From: Verrucomicrobiales bacterium
Lineage (GTDB): Bacteria > Verrucomicrobiota > Verrucomicrobiia > Limisphaerales > J093
DNA: 64,000 nt
Direction: 5' to 3'
NCBI GenBank assembly: GCA_024233215.1
Contig: JACKPW010000007.1
Span: 248,001-312,000 of the forward strand
Shown here: one piece after another, positions 1 through 8,080 of the stretch
How positions within the stretch are numbered: the stretch's first letter is position 1
Layout: the number at the start of each line of letters is the position of its first letter
Translations under genes and position numbers: made by a program
The notes under the pieces: generated by a model
What the model saw: only the letters and a program-made list of their open reading frames with translations
Databases searched by the model: none
Told to the model about the DNA's origin: nothing

Positions 1-2607
1 ATCGATCCGTTCGGTCAACCGCGCATCACCGATTTCGGCCTGGCGAAGGTCCTGACCGGCGACTCGGACCTGACGCTGACCGGCCAACCGCTGGGCTCGC
101 CCGGATACATGGCGCCGGAACAGGCCGAGGGCCAGGCGGGTACGGTGGGTCCGCCCAGCGATGTCTATGGCTTGGGCGCTCTGCTCTATCACTTGCTGAC
201 CGGGCGGGCGCCGTTCCAGGCGGAGACGTTGACCGAGGTCCTGCGGCAGGTACGCGAGGCGGAGGTGGTGTCGCCACGGTTGCTCAATCCAAGTGTCCCG
301 CGGGATCTGGAGACGATCTGTCTGAAGTGCCTGGAGAAGGAACCGGCGCGGCGGTATCAGACCGCGGCAGCGCTGGCCGAGGAACTGGAGCGATACGTCG
401 GGGACAGATCGATTGTCGCCCGGCCGGTGGGGCGACCGGAGAAGCTGTGGCGCTGGTGCCGGCGTCAGCCGGTGCTGGCGGGTCTCACAGCAGCCTTGGC
501 GACCGTCTTCGTCCTGGGTTTCGCGGGCGTCACCTGGCAATGGCGGGAGGCGGAAACCGCGCGGCTGGAGGCCGAGGAGGGGCGACAGTGGTCGGAACGG
601 TTGCGGTATGCGGCCGACATGAAGGCGGCATTTCATGCGGTGGCGGAAGGCAGCCTCCGCGAGGCGCGTCGCTACTTGACCAACTACTGGCCGAGACCGG
701 ACCAGCCGGATCTGCGCAGTTGGGAATGGCGATATCTTTGGCGGCAATGCCGGGGGGATGAGTTCACGCTGGTGGGCAGGCATGCGGTGGGCGCGGGCGC
801 TGTTGCGTTCTCGCCGGACAATCGGATGCTGGCATCGGGAGGCAAGGATGGCTGGGTTCGGGTCTGGGATCTCGATTCCCAGACGCAAATCCACGGGTTG
901 AAACTTGGAGAGGCGGTTCCGGCGTTGGCATTCTCGCCGGATGGCAGCCAACTCGCGGTTGGGGCCGACGCCACGCTGCTGCTCTGGAATGCCCGGACCT
1001 GGCACACGAACGATATCCTGGTCATCACCAATGGGGTTCGGGTGGAGTCGGTCCACTTCTCCAACGATGGGAGTCGGCTCTACGCGGTCAATTGGACTGA
1101 GTTGGGAATCTGGCAGCTCGCCGGTGGCGTACGGGAAGTCCGTCCGCTCCCATACGTATTTGGCATGAGTCCGGGGCAGCATGCCATGGATCTGTCCGCT
1201 GACGGGCGTTACGCCGCGTTTCGCACCCTGAGCACCTCGCCAAGGCGCTCGCAGCTGATGATCCAGGACTTGAGAACCGGCGCTCAACACTGCCTTTGGG
1301 AAGGGGGGCCCGATCAGGTCCGCACACTTGCTTTCTCGCCGGACGGAAGCCGGCTGGTGGTGGCATACAGCCTGGAACCGGTGTCGGTCTACGATTTCCC
1401 GGCGTGCCTGGAATCGACCCACCGCCCCGTTGAGGCTCGGAAGCTCGCTGCGAAGGGCACCTACATCGACTCGTTGGCATTCTCCGCCGATGGCAGGCTT
1501 CTGGCCATGGGCGATGACCGGGGGAACATTGAGGTGTGGGAAGTCCCCGCGTGGCGTCGCGTGCGCGAGTTGCGAGGGCACGAAAGGTGGATCCTGGATC
1601 TGGCTTTCTCGTCCGATACCAACGACACCTTTCTGGCAAGCGCCAGCGGCGACGGAACCGTTCGGCTGTGGCGCGGGGTGGATGCGCCGCAAGAGGAACT
1701 CGTTCCCTGGTCCACCGACGACTTGCCGCTGTTCGCCGGGCCGAAGCTCGAGCATACCGTACATGTGGACAGCACGAGCAAGACCTGCCGGATTGCCGAC
1801 AATCTCAAAGGATCGTTGGGACCTGTGCTCGACCTGCCCTTTCCCGCTGACAACATAACCAATGTGAATGTCAGCGCTGACGGGTTGCTGCTGGCCTTCG
1901 CCCTCCGCGACCGGACGGTGGCCGTCTGGGACTGCCGGGGAAAGACCAACCGTTGGCACACGCAAACCCAGGACCAGGTCCTCATCCCACATTTCTCCCC
2001 CGACGGCACGCTCCTCTTTGGCATGAAACCATATGGGGGCAGGATGTGGATTTGGGACGCGGAAAATGGGCGTCAGATCGGATGTGCCGATAATCCTTGG
2101 GCGGAGTTCCTCTTCTATTTCCCCCAATTCACGCGCGACCGGCGGCAGTTGGCCATTCCCTACGGTGTCGAGAGCACCGTTTGCCTGTGGGATTTCGCCG
2201 GCACGGGCGAACGAAAGCCGTTTGAAGGCCGTCATCCGGAGTGCTTCAACCTGGCGATTTCGCCGGACAACCGGACGCTCGCCACCATCAGTTGGCAGGG
2301 AACGATCCAGCTTTGGGATGTGCCAACGCGTCGAGCCACCAAGCGGATGGGAGGGAGCGCGGCCGCGCTCATGGGCGTGACTTTCTCTCCCGACAACAAG
2401 CGGGTGTTGGTCTCGAGCGGTTACGAAATCCAGGTGTGGGATGTGGAGACCGGGCGCGAGGTCGCCAACTTCCCGGGCGATGCGCTTTGCGCGATGCACC
2501 TGAGATTCAAAGACGACGACACGCTTTTGGCCACGTCCGTGTTCGGGCTGGCCCGTATGCAGGCGCCGTCCTTCGACGAGATCGATGCGTTCGAAGGACG
2601 GAAGTAG
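1..2607 (+). CDS. Ser/Thr protein kinase with WD40 propeller (5' truncated by window)
   Basis: The reading frame is open from base 1, so the true start lies upstream. The visible part begins in the kinase catalytic loop region: DFGLAKV (bases ~34-54) and the activation-segment motif GYMAPEQ (~103-123) are clear. A hydrophobic transmembrane segment follows at ~475-540. The rest (~760-2590) is a run of WD40 blades with repeated AFSPD and VRVWD-type motifs. The architecture, a cytoplasmic Hanks-type kinase joined through one membrane span to an extracytoplasmic propeller, fits a membrane sensor kinase. It is a close paralogue of the intact gene at 8081-11299, and an ECF sigma factor follows. The kinase family call is firm; ligand and substrate are unknown. 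Confidence 0.93.
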   Translation: MDPFGQPRITDFGLAKVLTGDSDLTLTGQPLGSPGYMAPEQAEGQAGTVGPPSDVYGLGALLYHLLTGRAPFQAETLTEVLRQVREAEVVSPRLLNPSVPRDLETICLKCLEKEPARRYQTAAALAEELERYVGDRSIVARPVGRPEKLWRWCRRQPVLAGLTAALATVFVLGFAGVTWQWREAETARLEAEEGRQWSERLRYAADMKAAFHAVAEGSLREARRYLTNYWPRPDQPDLRSWEWRYLWRQCRGDEFTLVGRHAVGAGAVAFSPDNRMLASGGKDGWVRVWDLDSQTQIHGLKLGEAVPALAFSPDGSQLAVGADATLLLWNARTWHTNDILVITNGVRVESVHFSNDGSRLYAVNWTELGIWQLAGGVREVRPLPYVFGMSPGQHAMDLSADGRYAAFRTLSTSPRRSQLMIQDLRTGAQHCLWEGGPDQVRTLAFSPDGSRLVVAYSLEPVSVYDFPACLESTHRPVEARKLAAKGTYIDSLAFSADGRLLAMGDDRGNIEVWEVPAWRRVRELRGHERWILDLAFSSDTNDTFLASASGDGTVRLWRGVDAPQEELVPWSTDDLPLFAGPKLEHTVHVDSTSKTCRIADNLKGSLGPVLDLPFPADNITNVNVSADGLLLAFALRDRTVAVWDCRGKTNRWHTQTQDQVLIPHFSPDGTLLFGMKPYGGRMWIWDAENGRQIGCADNPWAEFLFYFPQFTRDRRQLAIPYGVESTVCLWDFAGTGERKPFEGRHPECFNLAISPDNRTLATISWQGTIQLWDVPTRRATKRMGGSAAALMGVTFSPDNKRVLVSSGYEIQVWDVETGREVANFPGDALCAMHLRFKDDDTLLATSVFGLARMQAPSFDEIDAFEGRK

Positions 2608-3002
2608 TTGTTGGGTTTCGGTGTTCAGGGTTCAAAGTTGGATGAGGACGTCCAAGCGGGAGGTTGGAATCACATCACGGCGATCGAAGGAGGCGAGGTT
2701 CCGAACGAAGACCCCGTTCGAACCGCGCTTTGACCTGCTTTCTCGGTTGCGTGCCGATCCATGGAATCCGCGGTCCTCGGCAGAAGTGGCGGGCAAAGGC
2801 GGAGCGCCCATGCGGTCATGGAGACTCTTCAAGGAGTCGAAGGCCCATGTGTTACTGCCGGAAAGGCGCGTGCAGGTAACGCGGGAATCAGCACATCCTG
2901 CGGATGTGAGCCTTCCTCCCGTCGACTCGTATAGGCCGAAGAGCGGGCTTCCAACCGGGTGATCGGTTTGGTAGGGTTTTGGCAGAGGATCGAGCGAAAC
3001 CG
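2608..3002. other. intergenic region, no gene recognised
   Basis: This is 395 bases between the kinase stop and the sigma factor. No open frame here resembles a known family. The expected content is the promoter of the sigma gene, but I see no convincing -35/-10 pair and no strong hairpin. Confidence 0.5.
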
Positions 3003-3758
3003 ATGGTCACCCGAGATCCCAATCCTGATCCGGCCCCGGCGCCTGCGGGTTGTTTCGCCACCACCCATTGGAGCGTTGTCCTGGCGGCTGGCCATGGTTC
3101 GGAGACGGCTGCCGGTCAGGCCCTCGAAACGCTCTGTCAAACCTACTGGTATCCGATTTATGCCTACGTGCGCCGACGCGGCTACCGGGTCGAGGACGCC
3201 CAGGACCTGACCCAGGAGTTCTTCGCGATGCTGCTGCGGCGTAATGACTTCTCCCGGCCCGATCCCAGCCGCGGCCGGTTCCGGTCCTTCCTGCTCACGG
3301 CCCTGAACCATTTCCTTACGAGCGATTGGCAGCACCGGCACACCCAACGCCGCGGCGGCGGCTACGCTTTTCGGTCGTGGGATCACGCCGAGGCCGAACG
3401 CCGGTATGCGACCGAGCCGGAATCGGCCCTCACGCCCGAGAAACTGTTCGAGCGCCGATGGGCGGCTGCCCTGCTCGAGCAGGTGATGGCCCGGCTCCAG
3501 GCGGAATGCCGGGCCAATGGCAAGATCGACGTCTTCGAGGCGCTCAAGGATTCGCTCTGGGGCCAGCGGACCTCGCCCGGTTATGCCGAATTGGCTCGGC
3601 GCTGGGACACGACGGACGACGCCATCAGAGCGATGGCATACCGCCTGCGCCAGCGATATCGCGCCCTGATCCACGCCGAGATCGCCCAGACCGTCTCGAG
3701 TCCGGAGGAAATCGAGGCGGAGGTGCGCAATCTCGTCCACGCCTTGAGCGAGTCCTGA
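3003..3758 (+). CDS. ECF-type RNA polymerase sigma factor
   Basis: The 251-residue protein contains sigma region 2 (residues ~22-110, with the DAQDLTQEFF core at about 65-74) and a region 4 helix-turn-helix near residues 198-230 (YAELARRWDTTDDAIRAMAY). This class, with a long N-terminus and the TQEFF motif, is typical of sigma factors that sit beside Ser/Thr kinases in Planctomycetota and Verrucomicrobiota. That association suggests control by a kinase-dependent signal instead of a classical anti-sigma factor, and no anti-sigma gene is adjacent. I chose the ATG at 3003; a TTG at 2979 would add eight residues. Targets are unknown, but the two secreted paralogues downstream are candidates. Confidence 0.9.
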   Translation: MVTRDPNPDPAPAPAGCFATTHWSVVLAAGHGSETAAGQALETLCQTYWYPIYAYVRRRGYRVEDAQDLTQEFFAMLLRRNDFSRPDPSRGRFRSFLLTALNHFLTSDWQHRHTQRRGGGYAFRSWDHAEAERRYATEPESALTPEKLFERRWAAALLEQVMARLQAECRANGKIDVFEALKDSLWGQRTSPGYAELARRWDTTDDAIRAMAYRLRQRYRALIHAEIAQTVSSPEEIEAEVRNLVHALSES

Positions 3759-3832
3759 ATCCCCGGTGGGCGGCCGTGAAGAGAATCTCCTCTGCCGCGT
3801 CACACTTGCCCCGGTTTCCCGCATATCCAATT

Positions 3833-3884
3833 AGACGCCGAACTGTTGTGACTGGCGTCGTGTATCCAACAAAGGTGAACCACT
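3833..3884 (+). repeat. duplicated leader upstream of secreted paralogue 1
   Basis: The 52 bases immediately before the ATG at 3885 are closely repeated at 6668-6719, immediately before the ATG at 6720. Shared blocks include AGACGCCGAAC, GGCGTCGTGTATCCA and CCACTATG. The duplication therefore included the control region, so both genes may share a promoter or RBS signal. Confidence 0.8.
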
Positions 3885-4859
3885 ATGAGAACACATCTGC
3901 TTGACCCTCAAATGCGCCGGACCCGTTTCGCTCCGCCCGGTTGGCTGTTGCTCCTCCCAATCCTGATGGCGTCGATCCAGGCGCAACTTCCCGACCTGAA
4001 GATCGGCGTCGATTCCATCCTCCTGACCTGGGCGCCGACCGGTGAAGAGTGCATCGTCGTCTGTGCCGAATCGTTGGACGGACCTTGGACACCGGTCCCG
4101 GTCCCGATCCGGGAGGTGGATGGCCAGTGCCAGGCCATCGTGAAGTGTTCGGGCCAACAGCAGTACTTCCGGTTGAAGAAGGGCGCCTGTTTTGTGGAGG
4201 ATTTCGACGAGGGGTTCACCGAAGGCTGGAACATCTTCTACCCGAGCCCGGAGGCGGAGGAAGCGGTAAACTTCGACTACAGCTGCGGGCATCTCCGTAT
4301 CACATGCACGGACCTGGGCGAAACGTGGCCGGCCTACTTCGGGAGGGAGGAGCTCCTGGCCGGTGATTTCGCCCTCTCGATCGACATCCTCGACTGGAAT
4401 CCCGATTCCACAGACCGCGTGATCGTGTGTTTGCACGCTCTCGCAAATGTTGAAGACGACGACGTGGAGCAACTCAAATTCTACGATTGCGGCTGGACGA
4501 TCTTTGGCGGGCCAATCCCTGTGGGTAAGTCCCTGCTATGGACCCTTCGCTGGGACACGATGGATGATTCGAAATACCTGTGGGATTGGGACTATCTCAA
4601 CGTACAGCTTCCGGAGCGCAGCTACCGCTTGATGGTCACCGGGACGCACATGGAGTTCGGGCCACAACTCCGGCTCAAGCTCACCATGCAGCTGTTCAAC
4701 CGTGACACTGGAGAACTGATCAAGCAGGAGACCGGTTGGGACACCTCACCACTCGCGCCTGGCTCGGTTGGCTTCCATGTTTATGGGCCCGAGGACGGCA
4801 CCGGCACGATCGACGTCACCTTGGACAACTACATCGCGGTGGTCATCCCGCCGGAGTAA
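3885..4859 (+). CDS. secreted protein of unknown function (paralogue 1)
   Basis: The protein has 324 residues. An N-terminal signal peptide runs to about residue 34 (hydrophobic WLLLLPILMAS, then a plausible AQ cleavage). The next ~70 residues form a compact beta module ending in QQYFRLKKG, common in verrucomicrobial secreted proteins. The C-terminal part (about 105-324) starts with VEDFDEGFTEGW and ends GTIDVTLDNYIAVV, which resembles a LamG/concanavalin-like domain of extracellular proteins. This is inferred from pattern, not from a search. It is paralogous to 6720-7649 over its N-terminal half and shares its leader sequence. It may belong to the regulon of the preceding sigma factor. Confidence 0.8.
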   Translation: MRTHLLDPQMRRTRFAPPGWLLLLPILMASIQAQLPDLKIGVDSILLTWAPTGEECIVVCAESLDGPWTPVPVPIREVDGQCQAIVKCSGQQQYFRLKKGACFVEDFDEGFTEGWNIFYPSPEAEEAVNFDYSCGHLRITCTDLGETWPAYFGREELLAGDFALSIDILDWNPDSTDRVIVCLHALANVEDDDVEQLKFYDCGWTIFGGPIPVGKSLLWTLRWDTMDDSKYLWDWDYLNVQLPERSYRLMVTGTHMEFGPQLRLKLTMQLFNRDTGELIKQETGWDTSPLAPGSVGFHVYGPEDGTGTIDVTLDNYIAVVIPPE

Positions 4860-4929
4860 GAAGGTGCTGTCAAAGACCAAGAAGGAAGAGAGGTCAGTCC
4901 CTGCTGTTGCACAATTCTGGTTTCGACAA

Positions 4930-5127
4930 CGACGCGCCAACGGCGCCCCAACTCGTCAGCCCAGGGCAACGCCCTGGGGACCCGGCCACCCACACAACAT
5001 CATCAGCCCTGAAAGGGCGACACCCTCTCGGGGCAGCGCTGTATCAAGGGGACATCAGGTTGCGGGTCGAGTTCCGCCCTTTCAGGGCGGGGAGATTGGG
5101 GTGGACCGTGTTCCCAGGGCGTTGCCC
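4930..5127. repeat. REP-like compound palindrome, left part (right part 6491-6536)
   Basis: Without the insertion sequence, 4930-5127 joins 6502-6536 into one element with long inverted outer arms. The left arm reads CGCGCCAACGGCGCC then CCCAGGGCAACGCCCTGGG; the right arm is GGGCGTTGCCC then GCGCCTTCAGCGCGC. An inner pair of arms (CAGCCCTGAAAGGGCG and CGCCCTTTCAGGGCGG) lies between. A related copy is at 38843-38901. No coding capacity is evident. It behaves like a dispersed intergenic palindromic repeat. Confidence 0.75.
5117..5127. repeat. target-site duplication, left copy
   Basis: GGGCGTTGCCC here is repeated exactly at 6491-6501 on the other side of the insertion sequence. It has the form GGG-N5-CCC, the target preference described for IS231-type members of the IS4 family. 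Confidence 0.85.
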
Positions 5128-6490
5128 CATAAGCGTTAACTTGTCTAAGCCTCTTCCCAGTCCATGAAGACTTCCTCCTGCAACTTGCGCTCCCGCGGAG
5201 GTTCGGCCAAATCTGCGGCTATTTCGCCCCACTGCTCAATCATGGTCTTGAGCGGAAGCCAAGGGCGGATGGCTTGGAGCACTTGTCGAAAAGCAAAAGC
5301 AAACTCACGCCAGCGACTCGGCTGTCCTTTGCGCCGGCAGGCCGAATCCCCAGGGGGAAAGGGCGCGTGCCTCCACCAAGACCTTCTCCGTCAGCAACGC
5401 CACGAACAGCTTGCCATACAGCCAGGCTTTGGAGCTTTCTTCGTCCTGCTTGGGCAAGTGACCCAATCGGGCTATCTGCTTGAAGCGTTTGAAAACCAAT
5501 TCGATCTGCCACCGGAAGCGGTACCACTCCAAGACCAGAGTGGGTGGGAACTCCTTTTCTGGGAAGGTCGTCAGCACCATCACGTACTCCGCGTAGATCA
5601 GCGTTTCGGGTTGCAGCGCCGAACCGTGTTTGCTGGCTTTGCGTCGAAGCTGTTTGTGCGCCATCGCGATGGCGGTCTTGCTCTTGCGAATCGCACAAAT
5701 CCGCACGGGAACGGGCGAGCGTTCCGCCAATGGAACCTGCGCATCCCAGGTCGCAATCTGGCCGCATCGCTGCAGCGACTTGAGCTTCTTAAGAAGCGGG
5801 AAAGCGTCTCCCGCCAGAGTCTTCAGGGCAATGCCATCGGGGTTCAATCGAACCGTGATGTGGCTCTTGCGCTCGGTGGCGTAATGAATCCCGCGGGCGT
5901 GACAGTAACCCCGATCGGCCAGGAGGTGCTCACCTTGGGCGATGGGAAACTGGCGCAACGATTCGCCGGTTCCCTCGCCCTCGACCGCGCTGAGCTTGAA
6001 GTAATCGCAGCGCAGCGTTGGCCAGCACAGGCTGTAGTGAATTCTCCACTGCGTCCCGGTCGGCCCGGGTTCTTTGACAATCGTCGCATCGATGATGCGC
6101 AAGGGGCGCCCGGTGATGGGCGTCGGTGCGACCCCGCGTTCCGCAAAGAGCTCGCAACACAACTGGTAGAGCCATTCCCGGCTCTTGCGCAACCGCTTGA
6201 ACAGAGCGACAGGCGAAATCTCCGCCAGCTTGGCCTGCTTCGCCCGCGCGACGGTCTCTCGCATCGAAAGCCCGCAGCCAAAGTGGAGCATGAGCACCCG
6301 CAGATAATTCTCCTCACCTTTGTCTTGGCGCAGCCCTTTCAAAGCCCCTGTGGTGCGAGCCAGATCTCTCCATGCAGCGGGAAAGAAAGTCGTGAGCAAC
6401 TCCCAATCCTCGGCGGCGGCGTTGTCGACTTGCATGGCCTGCAGGATACCGTGGAGCAGCGTGGTGTCAATAAACAAGTTAACGCTTATG
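5128..6490 (-). mobile_element. IS4-type insertion sequence, 1363 bp, intact
   Basis: The element is bounded by perfect 17-bp terminal inverted repeats (CATAAGCGTTAACTTGT at 5128-5144 and its complement at 6474-6490) and flanked by an 11-bp direct repeat. One full-length transposase is encoded on the minus strand. Ends starting with CAT, an 11-bp duplication and a GGG-N5-CCC target match the IS231-like branch of the IS4 family. Both ends and the ORF look undamaged, so the insertion is probably recent. Confidence 0.92.
5305..6435 (-). CDS. IS4 family transposase
   Basis: The 376-residue protein catalyses cut-and-paste transposition with an RNase H-fold DDE centre. Visible acidic residues are D116 (in IIDATIV), D174 (in LLADRGY) and E312. 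The last lies in the IS4 signature Y-x2-R-x3-E-x6-K (Y305, R308, E312, K319). The frame stays open upstream beyond the element end, so the true start must lie inside the right terminal repeat. I took the first ATG (6435); a TTG at 6477 would add 14 residues. No frameshift or stop is present, so it may be active. Confidence 0.93.
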   Translation of the reverse strand: MQVDNAAAEDWELLTTFFPAAWRDLARTTGALKGLRQDKGEENYLRVLMLHFGCGLSMRETVARAKQAKLAEISPVALFKRLRKSREWLYQLCCELFAERGVAPTPITGRPLRIIDATIVKEPGPTGTQWRIHYSLCWPTLRCDYFKLSAVEGEGTGESLRQFPIAQGEHLLADRGYCHARGIHYATERKSHITVRLNPDGIALKTLAGDAFPLLKKLKSLQRCGQIATWDAQVPLAERSPVPVRICAIRKSKTAIAMAHKQLRRKASKHGSALQPETLIYAEYVMVLTTFPEKEFPPTLVLEWYRFRWQIELVFKRFKQIARLGHLPKQDEESSKAWLYGKLFVALLTEKVLVEARALSPWGFGLPAQRTAESLA

Positions 6491-6501
6491 GGGCGTTGCC
6501 C
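6491..6501. repeat. target-site duplication, right copy
   Basis: This is an exact second copy of GGGCGTTGCCC, abutting the right terminal inverted repeat of the insertion sequence and continuing into the right arm of the interrupted palindromic element. Confidence 0.85.
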
Positions 6502-6667
6502 TAGGCTGGAGAGTGGTTGCGCCTTCAGCGCGCAACGAAGACACAGCCCAAGGTGCCTCGCCGCGACACCGACGATCCTGCCATCCATCGGTTCCTCGGA
6601 CCGATAGGCGCACCAAAAAGTGTGGCCGTTGGCGTCACTTTTGCGGCGATTTCGCGCAGTACCCACC

Positions 6668-6719
6668 AGACGCCGAACCGCTCTGACCGGCGTCGTGTAT
6701 CCATCAAAGGTAAACCACT
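6668..6719 (+). repeat. duplicated leader upstream of secreted paralogue 2
   Basis: Second copy of the leader found at 3833-3884, with scattered substitutions. The AAAGGTAAACCACT segment before the ATG probably holds the ribosome binding site. Confidence 0.8.
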
Positions 6720-7649
6720 ATGAAGACACATCTGCCTGACCCTCAAACGCGCCGAATCCGTTTCGCCCCACCCGCCGGGCTGTTGCTCGGCTCAATCGTG
6801 ATGGCGTCGATCCACGCGCAACTGCCCGACCTGAACATCGGCGTCGATTCTGTCTGCCTGACCTGGGCGCCGACCGGTGAAGAATGCATCGTCGTCTGTG
6901 CCGAATCGCCGGACGGCCCTTGGACCCCCGTTCCGGTCCCGATCCGGGAGGTTGATGGCCAGCACCACGCTGTGGTGAGGTGCTCGGATCAGCAGAAGTA
7001 CTTCCGGTTGGCCAAAGGCCTGTGCTTCACGGAGGGTTTTGAAGCAACAGATCTGGAGGGGTGGACCGTGCTGCATTGGGATCCCGCGACGGAGGGCATC
7101 ATCATCCCGGAAGTCTCCTGTGGAGCATTGCGCATCCACGGTCCAAACGCCGGATTCGACAGCCCTCTCATCGCCCTGTACCGAACGGATCGTGCCCTGG
7201 CGGATTTCGGCCTCTCCCTCGATATCCTGGATTGGGCGCACGAGGACGGGGCGGGCGCCAACCTCGCGATGATCGCCCGGTTGGATCCGGCATTCGATCC
7301 GTCCAGCCGCGTAGATCCACAAGCCTATTTCGGCTGTTTAGTCATGAGCGACAACCAGGATCGGCGGAAGTCGAATCTGGGCTTCTACACCAAATACCCG
7401 GACGACTGGGACTACTCGCCATTCGAAAGAACCGACGCCGCCAAGGATTACCGGATCGAGTTCACGGGGGTCGGCAACAAACTGACTCTCCGTCTGTTCG
7501 AGTTGGGCTCCGGCCGACTGGTTCATGAGTTCCAGGAGCATTACAACAAGCGAGACAGTGGCTTGGTCGGCTTCTACGTGGTGGACCACGACCCGACGGT
7601 GGACTTCAGGGTGGACAATTTCATCGCGGTCGGCACGACGTCCGAGTAG
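6720..7649 (+). CDS. secreted protein of unknown function (paralogue 2)
   Basis: The protein has 309 residues: a signal peptide (hydrophobic GLLLGSIVMAS) and then the same N-terminal module as the gene at 3885 (LPDLNIGVDSVCLTWAPTG). Identity is strong to about residue 110. The C-terminal domain (about 108-309) has diverged but keeps the same plan, from FTEGFEATDLEGWTV to VDFRVDNFIAVG, again suggesting a lectin/LamG-like beta sandwich. The pair looks like a tandem duplication later split by the IS. No function can be assigned. Confidence 0.8.
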   Translation: MKTHLPDPQTRRIRFAPPAGLLLGSIVMASIHAQLPDLNIGVDSVCLTWAPTGEECIVVCAESPDGPWTPVPVPIREVDGQHHAVVRCSDQQKYFRLAKGLCFTEGFEATDLEGWTVLHWDPATEGIIIPEVSCGALRIHGPNAGFDSPLIALYRTDRALADFGLSLDILDWAHEDGAGANLAMIARLDPAFDPSSRVDPQAYFGCLVMSDNQDRRKSNLGFYTKYPDDWDYSPFERTDAAKDYRIEFTGVGNKLTLRLFELGSGRLVHEFQEHYNKRDSGLVGFYVVDHDPTVDFRVDNFIAVGTTSE

Positions 7650-8080
7650 GCTGGGTGCTGTCACAATCCGCCGGGGCAAGCCGTCGTATCCGACTCGGCA
7701 GGCTACCCCGCGTCGACCCGGTCAAGTCCGAGGGCGGCACGACGCGAACAGACCCGGTTAGTGGTTAGTGGGTAGAGGCGGCGCGACAATGGAATGGATG
7801 ATCGCCGTCGTGATCGACGCCAACCGGGGCGGGATCAGCGAGAAAGGCGTATGATTGAATCCGGGTGAGGGCAGGAATGCCGTCCGCCTTTGAAACGTAG
7901 CGGCGAACTGGTGTTCGCCGAAAACCTCAGGCCGCCGCAGTTGCCCGGCGGATGCCAATCCGCCGCTACAAAGGCCTTCTCACCCGCTTTCAATCAGACC
8001 GGCGAGATAGGTCAGAGATCAGGAAAAGTTGCAGCGGCCATCTTGGAAGCCCATCATTGTCCAACACCATTCCCGATCCC
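7650..8080. other. intergenic region with short inverted repeat
   Basis: These 431 bases before the second kinase hold no recognised gene. GTAGCGGCG at 7897-7905 is inverted as CGCCGCTAC at 7961-7969. The bases between contain smaller hairpins such as GGCGAACTGGTGTTCGCC. It looks like a dispersed palindromic repeat, related in style to the hairpins at 16315-16358. Confidence 0.55.

Noticed and set aside
2829..3830. 333-codon minus-strand frame opposite the sigma factor
   Set aside because: Antisense to clear sigma region 2 and 4 motifs.
5164..6504. 446-codon open frame on the plus strand through the insertion sequence
   Set aside because: It is antisense to a motif-complete IS4 transposase and has no recognisable domain; high GC makes such shadow frames common here.
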